Source: Antitrichia curtipendula (taxonomy: Eukaryota > Streptophyta > Bryopsida > Hypnales > Leucodontaceae). Taken from it: DNA of 64,000 nucleotides. Under the pieces are notes generated by a model. That model ran no database searches. It saw nothing but the letters and a program-made list of their open reading frames with translations, and had not been told where the DNA came from. The stretch lies in the NCBI GenBank assembly GCA_951230915.1, contig OX579637.1, positions 15,376,001 to 15,440,000 on the forward strand, read 5' to 3'. Numbering within the stretch: position 1 is the first letter of the stretch; each line of letters opens with the position of its first letter. Below are positions 49,710-61,900 of this stretch, piece after piece. A program made the position numbers and the translations under genes.

Positions 49710-52700
49710 TTTGAATGGACGTGCGATTGGATTGCAATTACATATCAAATTAATATTTGTGCGCATTTAAGTACTTGAGGGTAACTATTTGCAACTTGTA
49801 CGATTTGTGTGAAGTTTTTTTCAAACTGAAATTCTATGACATTTCAAGTTAGACACCATTAAAGTACAGATTGGACCTTATTCTCTATTTTTTGGAATTG
49901 ACGTGCGATTGGATTGCAATTACATATCAAATTAATATTTGTGCGCATTTAAGTACTTGAGGGTAACTATTTGCAACTTGTACGATTTGTGTGAAGTCTC
50001 TTTCAAAATGAAATTCTATGACATTTGATGTTTGACACCATTAATGTACAGGTTGGACTTATTCTATATTCTTTTGAATGGACGTGCGATTGGATTGCAA
50101 TTACATATCAAATTAATATTTGTGGGCATTTAAATACTTGAGGGTAACTATTTGCAACTTGTACGATTTGTGTGAAGTCTCTTTCAAAATGAAATTCTAT
50201 GACATTTGATGTTTGACACCATTAAAGTACAGGTTGGACCTTATTCTGTATTCTTTTGAATGGACGTGCGATTGGATTGCAATTACATATCAAATTAATA
50301 TTTGTGGGCATTTAAGTACTTGAGGGTAACTATTTGCAACTTGTACGATTTGTGTGAAGTCTCTTTCAAAATGAAATTCTATGACATTTGATGTTAGACA
50401 CCATTAAAGTACAGATTGGACCTTATTCTCTCTATTTTGGAATCGACGTGCGATTGGATTGCAATTACATATCAAATTAATATTTGTGCGCATTTAAGTA
50501 CTTGAGGGTAACTATTTGCAACTTGTACGATTTGTGTGAAGTCTCTTTCAAAATGAAATTCTATGACATTTGATGTTTGACACCATTAATGTACAGGTTG
50601 GACTTATTCTATATTCTTTTTAATAGACGTGCGATTGGATTGCAATTACATATCAAATTAATATTTGTGGGCATTTAAATACTTGAGGGTAACTATTTGC
50701 AACTTGTACGATTTGTGTGAAGTCTGTTTCAAACTGAAATTCTATGACATTTGATGTTTGACACCGTTAAAGTACAGATTGGACCTTATTCTCTATTTTT
50801 TGGAATTGACGTGCGATTCGATTGCAATTAATTATCAAATTAATATTTGTGGGCATTTAGGTACTTGAGGGTAACTATTTGCAACTTGTACGATTTGTGT
50901 GAAGTCTCTTTCAAAATGAAATTCTATGACATTTGATGTTTGACACCATTAATGTACAGGTTGGACTTATTCTATATTCTTTTGAATGGACGTGCGATTG
51001 GATTGCAATTACATATCAAATTAGTATTTGTGGGCATTTAAGTACTTGAGGGTAACTATTTGCAACTTGTACGATTTGTATGAAATCTCTTTCAAAATGA
51101 AATTCTATGACATTTGATGTTTGACACCATTAATGTACAGGTTGCACTTATTCTATATTCTTTTGAATGGACGTGCGATTGGGTTGCAATTACATATCAA
51201 ATTAATATTTGTGGGCATTTAGGTACTTGAGGGTAACTATTTGCAATTTGTACGATTTGTATGAAGTCTCTTTCAAAATGAAATTCTATGACATTTGATG
51301 TTTGACACCATTAAAGTACAGGTTGGACCTTATTCTGTATTCTTTGGAATTGACGTGCGATTCGGTTGCAATTAATTATCAAATTAATATTTGTGGGCAT
51401 TTAGGTACTTGAGGGTAACTATTTGCAACTTGTACGATTTGTGTGAAGTCTCTTTCAAAATGAAATTCTATGACATTTGATGTTTGACACCATTAAAGTA
51501 CAGATTGGACCTTATTCTCTATTTTTTGGAATTGACGTGCGATTGGATTGCAATTACATATCAAATTAATATTTGTGCGCATTTAAGTACTTGAGGGTAA
51601 CTATTTGCAACTTGTACGATTTGTGTGAAGTTTTTTTCAAACTGAAATTCTATGACATTTCAAGTTAGACACCATTAAAGTACAGATTGGACCTTATTCT
51701 CTATTTTTTGGAATTGACGTGCGATTCGATTGCAATTAATTATCAAATTAATATTTGTGCGCATTTAAGTACTTGAGGGTAACTATTTGCAACTTGTACG
51801 ATTTGTGTGAAGTCTCTTTCAAAATGAAATTCTATGACATTTGATGTTTGACACCATTAATGTACAGCTTGGACTTATTCTATATTCTTTTGAATGGACG
51901 TGCGATTGGATTGCAATTACATATCAAATTAATATTTGTGGGCATTTAAATACTTGAGGGTAACTATTTGCAACTTGTACGATTTGTGTGAAGTCTCTTT
52001 CAAAATGAAATTCTATGACATTTGATGTTTGACACCATTAAAGTACAGATTGGATCTTATTCTCTATTTTTTGGAATTGACGTGCGATTCGGTTGCAATT
52101 AATTATCAAATTAATATTTGTGGGCATTTAGGTACTTGAGGGTAACTATTTGCAACTTGTACGATTTGTGTGAAGTCTCTTTCAAACTGAAATTCTATGA
52201 CATTTGATGTTTGACACCATTAATGTACAGATTGGACTTATTCTATATTCTTTTGAATGGACGTGCGATTGGATTGCAATTACATATCAAATTAATATTT
52301 GTACGCATTTAAGTACTGGAGGGTAACTATTTGCAACTTGTACGATTTGTGTGAAGTTTCCTTCAAAATGAGATTCTATGACATTTGATGTTTGACACCA
52401 TTAAAGTACAGATTGGACCTTATTTTCTATTTTTTGGAATTGACGTGCGATTGGATTGCAATTACATATCAAATTAATATTTGTGGGCATTTAGGTACTT
52501 GAGGGTAACTATTTGCAACTTGTACGATTTGTGTGAAGTCTCTTTCAAAATGAAATTCTATGACATTTGATGTTTGACACCATTAATGTACAGCTTGGAC
52601 TTATTCTATATTCTTTTGAATGGACGTGCGATTGGATTGCAATTACATATCAAATTAATATTTGTGCGCATTTAAGTACTTGAGGGTAACTATTTGCAAC

Positions 52701-55578
52701 TTGTACGATTTGTGTGAAGTTTTTTTCAAACTGAAATTCTATGACATTTCAAGTTAGACACCATTAAAGTACAGATTGGACCTTATTCTCTATTTTTTGG
52801 AATTGACGTGCGATTGGATTGCAATTACATATCAAATTAATATTTGTGCGCATTTAAGTACTTGAGGGTAACTATTTGCAACTTGTACGATTTGTGTGAA
52901 GTCTCTTTCAAAATGAAATTCTATGACATTTGATGTTTGACACCATTAATGTACAGGTTGGACTTATTCTATATTCTTTTGAATGGACGTGCGATTGGAT
53001 TGCAATTACATATCAAATTAATATTTGTGGGCATTTAAATACTTGAGGGTAACTATTTGCAACTTGTACGATTTGTGTGAAGTCTCTTTCAAAATGAAAT
53101 TCTATGACATTTGATGTTTGACACCATTAAAGTACAGGTTGGACCTTATTCTGTATTCTTTTGAATGGACGTGCGATTGGATTGCAATTACATATCAAAT
53201 TAATATTTGTGGGCATTTAAGTACTTGAGGGTAACTATTTGCAACTTGTACGATTTGTGTGAAGTCTCTTTCAAAATGAAATTCTATGACATTTGATGTT
53301 AGACACCATTAAAGTACAGATTGGACCTTATTCTCTCTATTTTGGAATCGACGTGCGATTGGATTGCAATTACATATCAAATTAATATTTGTGCGCATTT
53401 AAGTACTTGAGGGTAACTATTTGCAACTTGTACGATTTGTGTGAAGTCTCTTTCAAAATGAAATTCTATGACATTTGATGTTTGACACCATTAATGTACA
53501 GGTTGGACTTATTCTATATTCTTTTTAATAGACGTGCGATTGGATTGCAATTACATATCAAATTAATATTTGTGGGCATTTAAATACTTGAGGGTAACTA
53601 TTTGCAACTTGTACGATTTGTGTGAAGTCTGTTTCAAACTGAAATTCTATGACATTTGATGTTTGACACCGTTAAAGTACAGATTGGACCTTATTCTCTA
53701 TTTTTTGGAATTGACGTGCGATTCGATTGCAATTAATTATCAAATTAATATTTGTGGGCATTTAGGTACTTGAGGGTAACTATTTGCAACTTGTACGATT
53801 TGTGTGAAGTCTCTTTCAAAATGAAATTCTATGACATTTGATGTTTGACACCATTAATGTACAGGTTGGACTTATTCTATATTCTTTTGAATGGACGTGC
53901 GATTGGATTGCAATTACATATCAAATTAGTATTTGTGGGCATTTAAGTACTTGAGGGTAACTATTTGCAACTTGTACGATTTGTATGAAATCTCTTTCAA
54001 AATGAAATTCTATGACATTTGATGTTTGACACCATTAATGTACAGGTTGCACTTATTCTATATTCTTTTGAATGGACGTGCGATTGGGTTGCAATTACAT
54101 ATCAAATTAATATTTGTGGGCATTTAGGTACTTGAGGGTAACTATTTGCAATTTGTACGATTTGTATGAAGTCTCTTTCAAAATGAAATTCTATGACATT
54201 TGATGTTTGACACCATTAAAGTACAGGTTGGACCTTATTCTGTATTCTTTGGAATTGACGTGCGATTCGGTTGCAATTAATTATCAAATTAATATTTGTG
54301 GGCATTTAGGTACTTGAGGGTAACTATTTGCAACTTGTACGATTTGTGTGAAGTCTCTTTCAAAATGAAATTCTATGACATTTGATGTTTGACACCATTA
54401 AAGTACAGATTGGACCTTATTCTCTATTTTTTGGAATTGACGTGCGATTGGATTGCAATTACATATCAAATTAATATTTGTGCGCATTTAAGTACTTGAG
54501 GGTAACTATTTGCAACTTGTACGATTTGTGTGAAGTTTTTTTCAAACTGAAATTCTATGACATTTCAAGTTAGACACCATTAAAGTACAGATTGGACCTT
54601 ATTCTCTATTTTTTGGAATTGACGTGCGATTCGATTGCAATTAATTATCAAATTAATATTTGTGCGCATTTAAGTACTTGAGGGTAACTATTTGCAACTT
54701 GTACGATTTGTGTGAAGTCTCTTTCAAAATGAAATTCTATGACATTTGATGTTTGACACCATTAATGTACAGCTTGGACTTATTCTATATTCTTTTGAAT
54801 GGACGTGCGATTGGATTGCAATTACATATCAAATTAATATTTGTGGGCATTTAAATACTTGAGGGTAACTATTTGCAACTTGTACGATTTGTGTGAAGTC
54901 TCTTTCAAAATGAAATTCTATGACATTTGATGTTTGACACCATTAAAGTACAGATTGGATCTTATTCTCTATTTTTTGGAATTGACGTGCGATTCGGTTG
55001 CAATTAATTATCAAATTAATATTTGTGGGCATTTAGGTACTTGAGGGTAACTATTTGCAACTTGTACGATTTGTGTGAAGTCTCTTTCAAAATGAAATTC
55101 TATGACATTTGATGTTTGACACCATTAATGTACAGATTGGACTTATTCTATATTCTTTTGAATGGACGTGCGATTGGATTGCAATTACATATCAAATTAA
55201 TATTTGTACGCATTTAAGTACTGGAGGGTAACTATTTGCAACTTGTACGATTTGTGTGAAGTTTCCTTCAAAATGAGATTCTATGACATTTGATGTTTGA
55301 CACCATTAAAGTACAGATTGGACCTTATTTTCTATTTTTTGGAATTGACGTGCGATTGGATTGCAATTACATATCAAATTAATATTTGTGGGCATTTAGG
55401 TACTTGAGGGTAACTATTTGCAACTTGTACGATTTGTGTGAAGTCTCTTTCAAAATGAAATTCTATGACATTTGATGTTTGACACCATTAATGTACAGCT
55501 TGGACTTATTCTATATTCTTTTGAATGGACGTGCGATTGGATTGCAATTACATATCAAATTAATATTTGTGCGCATTT
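49710..55578 (+). repeat. 16-monomer tandem duplication, 2905 bp period
   Basis: Copies at about 49710-52614 and 52615-55519, with similarity running to about 55578. Markers at 2905 bp: TTTCAAGTTAG (49842/52747 and 51658/54563), the CCTTATTCTCTC unit with GGAATCGACG (50421/53326), and AAAATGAGATTC (52368/55273). The only base difference I noticed is at 52187 (C, CAAACTG) against 55092 (A, CAAAATG). Such near-identity over 2.9 kb indicates a very recent exchange or an assembly artefact. Confidence 0.87.
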
Positions 55579-56129
55579 AAATACTTGAGGGTAACTATTT
55601 GCAACTTGTACGATTTGTGTGAAGTCTCTTTCAAAATGAAATTCTATGACATTTGATGTTTGACACCATTAAAGTACAGATTGGACCTTATTCTCTATTT
55701 TTTGGAATTGACGTGCGATTCGGTTGCAATTAATTATCAAATTAATATTTGTGGGCATTTAGGTACTTGAGGGTAACTATTTGCAACTTGTACGATTTGT
55801 GTGAAGTCTCTTTCAAAATGAAATTCTATGACATTTGATGTTTGACACCATTAATGTACAGGTTGGACTTATTCTATATTCTTTTGAATGGACGTGCGAT
55901 TGGATTGCAATTACATATCAAATTAATATTTCTGCGCATTTAAGTACTGGAGGGTAACTATTTGCAACTTGTACGATTTGTGTGAAGTTTCCTTCAAAAT
56001 GAAATTCTATGACATTTGATGTTTGACACCATTAAAGTACAGATTGGACCTTATTCTCTATTTTTTGGAATTGACGTGCGATTGGATTGCAATTACATAT
56101 CAAATTAATATTTGTGCGCATTTAAGTAC
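55579..56129 (+). repeat. Three monomers joining two copied blocks
   Basis: The run of a CGATTCGGTTGC form A unit, a B unit ending in TTTCTGCGCATTT with TACTGGAGGG, and a GTTTCC form A unit matches about 41.8-42.3 kb at the 13789 bp offset. It is ordinary satellite and serves as the junction between the 2905-bp duplication and the 8350-bp copy that follows. Confidence 0.7.
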
Positions 56130-58950
56130 TTGAGGGTAACTATTTGCAACTTGTACGATTTGTGTGAAGTTTCCTTCAAAATGAAATTCTATGACATTTG
56201 ATGTTTGACACCATTAATGTACAGGTTGGACTTACTCTATATTCTTTTGAATGGACGTGCGATTGGATTGCAATTACATATCAAATTAGTATTTGTGCGC
56301 ATTTAAGTACTTGAGGGTAACTATTTACAACTTGTACGATTTGTGTGAAGTCTGTTTCAAAATGAAATTCTATGACATTTGATGTTTGACACCATTAATA
56401 TACAGGTTGCACTTATTCTATATTCTTTTGAATGGACGTGCGATTGGATTGCAATTACATATCAAATTAATATTTGTGGGCATTTAGGTACTTGAGGGTA
56501 ACTATTTGCAACTTGTACGATTTGTGTGAAGTCTCTTTCAAAATGAAATTCTATGACATTTGATGTTTGACACCATTAATGTACAGGTTGGACTTATTCT
56601 ATATTCTTTTGAATGGACGTGCGATTGGATTGCAATTACATATCAAATTAATATTTGTGGGCATTTAAATACTTGAGGGTAACTATTTGCAACTTGTACG
56701 ATTTGTGTGAAGTCTCTTTCAAAATGAAATTCTATGACATTTGATGTTTGACACCGTTAAAGTACAGATTGGACCTTATTCTCTATTTTTTGGAATTGAC
56801 GTGCGATTCGATTGCAATTAATTATCAAATTAATATTTGTGGGCATTTAGGTACTTGAGGGTAACTATTTGCAACTTGTACGATTTGTGTGAAGTCTCTT
56901 TCAAAATGAAATTCTATGACATTTGATGTTTGACACCATTAATGTACAGGTTGGATTTATTCTATATTCTTTTGAATGGACGTGCGATTGGATTGCAATT
57001 ACATATCAAATTAGTATTTGTGGGCATTTAAGTACTTGAGGGTAACTATTTGCAACTTGTACGATTTGTGTGAAGTTTCCTTCAAAATGAAATTCTATGA
57101 CATTTGATGTTTGACACCATTAATGTACAGGTTGCACTTATTCTATATTCTTTTGAATGGACGTGCGATTGGGTTGCAATTACATATCAAATTAATATTT
57201 GTGGGCATTTAGGTACTTGAGGGTAACTATTTGCAACTTGTACGATTTGTGTGAAGTCTCTTTCAAAATGAAATTCTATGACATTTGATGTTTGACACCA
57301 TTAATATACAGGTTGCACTTATTCTATATTCTTTTGAATGGACGTGCGATTGGATTGCAATTACATATCAAATTAATATTTGTGCGCATTTAAGTACTGG
57401 AGGGTAACTATTTGCAACTTGTACGATTTGTGTGAAGTCTCTTTCAAAATGAAATTCTATGACATTTGATGTTTGACACCATTAAAGTACAGATTGGACC
57501 TTATTCTCTATTTTTTGGAATTGACGTGCGATTGGATTGCAATTACATATCAAATTAATATTTGTGCGCATTTAAGTACTTGAGGGTAACTATTTGCAAC
57601 TTGTACGATTTGTGTGAAGTCTCTTTCAAAATGAAATTCTATGACATTTGATGTTTGACACCATTAATGTACAGCTTGGACTTATTCTATATTCTTTTGA
57701 ATGGACGTGCGATTGGGTTGCAATTACATATCAAATTAATATTTGTGGGCATTTAGGTACTTGAGGGTAACTATTTGCAATTTGTACGATTTGTATGAAG
57801 TCTCTTTCAAAATGAAATTCTATGACATTTGATGTTTGACACCATTAAAGTACAGACTGGACCTTATTCTGTATTCTTTTGAATGGACGTGCGATTGGCT
57901 TGCAATTACACATCAAATTAATATTTGTGGGCATTTAGGTACTTGAGGGTAACTATTTGCAACTTGTACGATTTGTGTGAAGTCTCTTTCAAAATGAAAT
58001 TCTATGACATTTGATGTTTGACACCATTAAAGTACAGATTGGACCTTATTCTGTATTCTTTTGAATGGACGTGCGATTGGATTGCAATTACATATCAAAT
58101 TAATATTTGTGCGCATTTAAGTACTTGAGGGTAACTATTTGCAACTTGTACGATTTGTGTGAAGTTTTTTTTCAAACTGAAATTCTATGACATTTCAAGT
58201 TAGACACCATTAAAGTACAGATTGGACCTTATTCTCTATTTTTTGGAATTGACGTGCGATTGGATTGCAATTACATATCAAATTAATATTTGTGCGCATT
58301 TAAGTACTTGAGGGTAACTATTTGCAACTTGTACGATTTGTGTGAAGTCTCTTTCAAAATGAAATTCTATGACATTTGATGTTTGACACCATTAATGTAC
58401 AGGTTGGACTTATTCTATATTCTTTTGAATGGACGTGCGATTGGATTGCAATTACATATCAAATTAATATTTGTGGGCATTTAAATACTTGAGGGTAACT
58501 ATTTGCAACTTGTACGATTTGTGTGAAGTCTCTTTCAAAATGAAATTCTATGACATTTGATGTTTGACACCATTAAAGTACAGGTTGGACCTTATTCTGT
58601 ATTCTTTTGAATGGACGTGCGATTGGATTGCAATTACATATCAAATTAATATTTGTGGGCATTTAAGTACTTGAGGGTAACTATTTGCAACTTGTACGAT
58701 TTGTGTGAAGTCTCTTTCAAAATGAAATTCTATGACATTTGATGTTAGACACCATTAAAGTACAGATTGGACCTTATTCTCTATATTTTGGAATCGACGT
58801 GCGATTGGATTGCAATTACATATCAAATTAATATTTGTGCGCATTTAAGTACTTGAGGGTAACTATTTGCAACTTGTACGATTTGTGTGAAGTCTCTTTC
58901 AAAATGAAATTCTATGACATTTGATGTTTGACACCATTAATGTACAGCAT
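56130..58950 (+). repeat. 46-monomer offset copy of 47.8-50.6 kb
   Basis: Markers repeat at 8350 bp: TTTACAAC (47974, 56324), GGGTTGCAAT (48821, 57171) and CAGACTGG (49503, 57853). After one extra T near 58165 the offset becomes 8351: TTTCAAG 49842 and 58193, and CCTTATTCTC with GGAATCGACG 50421 and 58772. The copies differ at a few bases, for example AATGTACAGG near 56220 against AAAGTACAGG near 47870. Confidence 0.85.
58127..58309 (+). repeat. 183-bp monomer with an 8-T tract
   Basis: This unit belongs to the GAAG-T7-CAAACTG / TTTCAAGTTAG lineage, but the T tract at 58165-58172 has eight Ts where the other members have seven. It makes a 183-bp unit and shifts the long-range offset from 8350 to 8351. 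It is either replication slippage or a homopolymer sequencing error. Confidence 0.8.
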
Positions 58951-61900
58951 GGACTTATTCTATATTCTTTTGAATGGACGTGCGATTGGATTGCAATTAC
59001 ATATCAAATTAATATTTGTGGGCATTTAAATATTTGTGGGTAACTATTTGCAACTTGTACGATTTGTGTGAAGTCTCTTTCAAAATGAAATTCTATGACA
59101 TTTGATGTTTGACACCATTAAAGTACAGATTGGACCTTATTCTCTATTTTTTGGAATTGACGTGCGATTCGATTGCAATTAATTATCAAATTAATATTTG
59201 TGGGCATTTAGGTACTTGAGGGTAACTATTTGCAACTTGTACGATTTGTGTGAAGTCTCTTTCAAAATGAAATTCTATGACATTTGATGTTTGACACCAT
59301 TAATGTACAGGTTGCACTTATTCTATATTCTTTTGAATGGACGTGCGATTGGATTGCAATTAATTATCAAATTAATATTTGTGGGCATTTAGGTACTTGA
59401 GGGTAAGTATTTGCAACTTGTACGATTTGTATGAAGTCTCTTTCAAACTGAAATTCTATGACATTTGATGTTTGACACCATTAAAGTACAGGTTGGACCT
59501 TATTCTGTATTCTTTTGAATGGTTGTGCGATTGGCTTGCAATTAATTATCAAATTAATATTTGTGGGCATTTAGGTACTTGAGGGTAACTATTTGCGACT
59601 TGTACGATTTGTGTGAAGTCTCTTTCAAAATGAAATTCTATGACATTTGATGTTTGACACCATTAAAGTACAGATTGGACCTTATTCTCTATTTTTTGGA
59701 ATTGACGTGCGATTGGGTTGCAATTACATATCAAATTAATATTTGTGCGCATTTAAGTACTTGAGGGTAACTATTTGCAACTTGTACGATTTGTGTGAAG
59801 TCTGTTTCAAAATGAAATTCTATGACATTTGATGTTTGACACCATTAAAGTACAGATTGGACCTTATTCTCTATTTTTTGGAATTGACGTGCGATTGGGT
59901 TGCAATTACATATCAAATTAATATTTGTGCGCATTTAAGTACTTGAGGGTAACTATTTGCAACTTGTACGATTTGTATGAAGTCTGTTTCAAAATGAAAT
60001 TCTATGACATTTGATGTTTGACACCATTAAAGTACAGGTTGGACCTTATTCTCTATTCTTTGGAATTGACGTGCGATTGGGTTGCAATTACATATCAAAT
60101 TAATATTTGTGGGCATTTAAGTACTTGAGGGTAACTATTTGCAACTTGTACGATTTGTGTGAAGTCTCTTTCAAAATGAAATTCTATGACATTTGATGTT
60201 TGACACCATTAATGTACAGCTTGGACTTATTCTATATTCTTTTGAATGGACATGCGATTGGATTGCAATTACATATCAAATTAGTATTTGTGGGCATTTA
60301 AATACTTGTGGGTAACTATTTGCAACTTGTACGATTTGTGTGAAGTCTCTTTCAAAATGAAATTCTATGACATTTGATGTTTGACACCATTAAAGTACAG
60401 ATTGGACCTTATTCTCTATTTTTTGGAATTGACGTGCGATTCGATTGCAATTAATTATCAAATTAATATTTGTGGGCATTTAGGTACTTGAGGGTAACTA
60501 TTTGCAACTTGTACGATTTGTGTGAAGTCTGTTTCAAACTGAAATTCTATGACATTTGATGTTTGACACCATTAAAGTACAGGTTGGACCTTATTCTCTA
60601 TTCTTTGGAATAGACGTGCGATTGGATTGCAATTACATATCAAATTAATATTTGTGGGCATTTAGGTACTTGAGGGTAACTATTTGCAACTTGTACGATT
60701 TGTGTGAAGTCTCTTTCAAAATGAAATTCTATGACATTTGATGTTTGACACCATTAAAGTACAGGTTGGACCTTATTCTCTATTCTTTGGAATTGACGTG
60801 CGATTGGATTGCAATTACATATCAAATTAATATTTGTGGGCATTTAGGTACTTGAGGGTAACTATTTGCAACTTGTACGATTTGTGTGAAGTCTCTTTCA
60901 AAATGAAATTCTATGACATTTGATGTTTGACACCATTAATGTACAGCTTGGACTTATTCTATATTCTTTTGAATGGACGTGCGATTGGATTGCAATTACA
61001 TATCAAATTAGTATTTGTGGGCATTTAAATACTTGTGGGTAACTATTTGCAACTTGTACGATTTGTGTGAAGTCTCTTTCAAAATGAAATTCTATGACAT
61101 TTGATGTTTGACACCATTAAAGTACAGATTGGACCTTATTCTCTATTTTTTGGAATTGACGTGCGATTCGATTGCAATTAATTATCAAATTAATATTTGT
61201 GGGCATTTAAATACTTGTGGGTAACTATTTGCAACTTGTACGATTTGTGTGAAGTCTCTTTCAAAATGAAATTCTATGACATTTGATGTTTGACACCATT
61301 AATGTACAGGTTGGACTTATTCTATATTCTTTTGAATGGACGTGCGATTGGATTGCAATTACATATCAAATTAATATTTGTGGGCATTTAGGTACTTGAG
61401 GGTAACTATTTGCAACTTGTACGATTTGTGTGAAGTTTTTTTCAAACTGAAATTCTATGACATTTGATGTTAGACACCATTAAAGTACAGATTGGACCTT
61501 ATTCTCTATATTTTGGAATTGACGTGCGATTGGATTGCAATTACATATCAAATTAATATTTGTGCGCATTTAAGTACTTGAGGGTAACTATTTGCAACTT
61601 GTACGATTTGTGTGAAGTCTCTTTCAAAATGAAATTCTATGACATTTGATGTTTGACACCATTAATGTACAGCATGGACTTATTCTATATTCTTTTGAAT
61701 GGACGTGCGATTGGATTGCAATTACATATCAAATTAATATTTGTGGGCATTTAAATACTTGTGGGTAACTATTTGCAACTTGTACGATTTGTGTGAAGTC
61801 TCTTTCAAAATGAAATTCTATGACATTTGATGTTTGACACCATTAAAGTACAGATTGGACCTTATTCTCTATTTTTTGGAATTGACGTGCGATTCGATTG

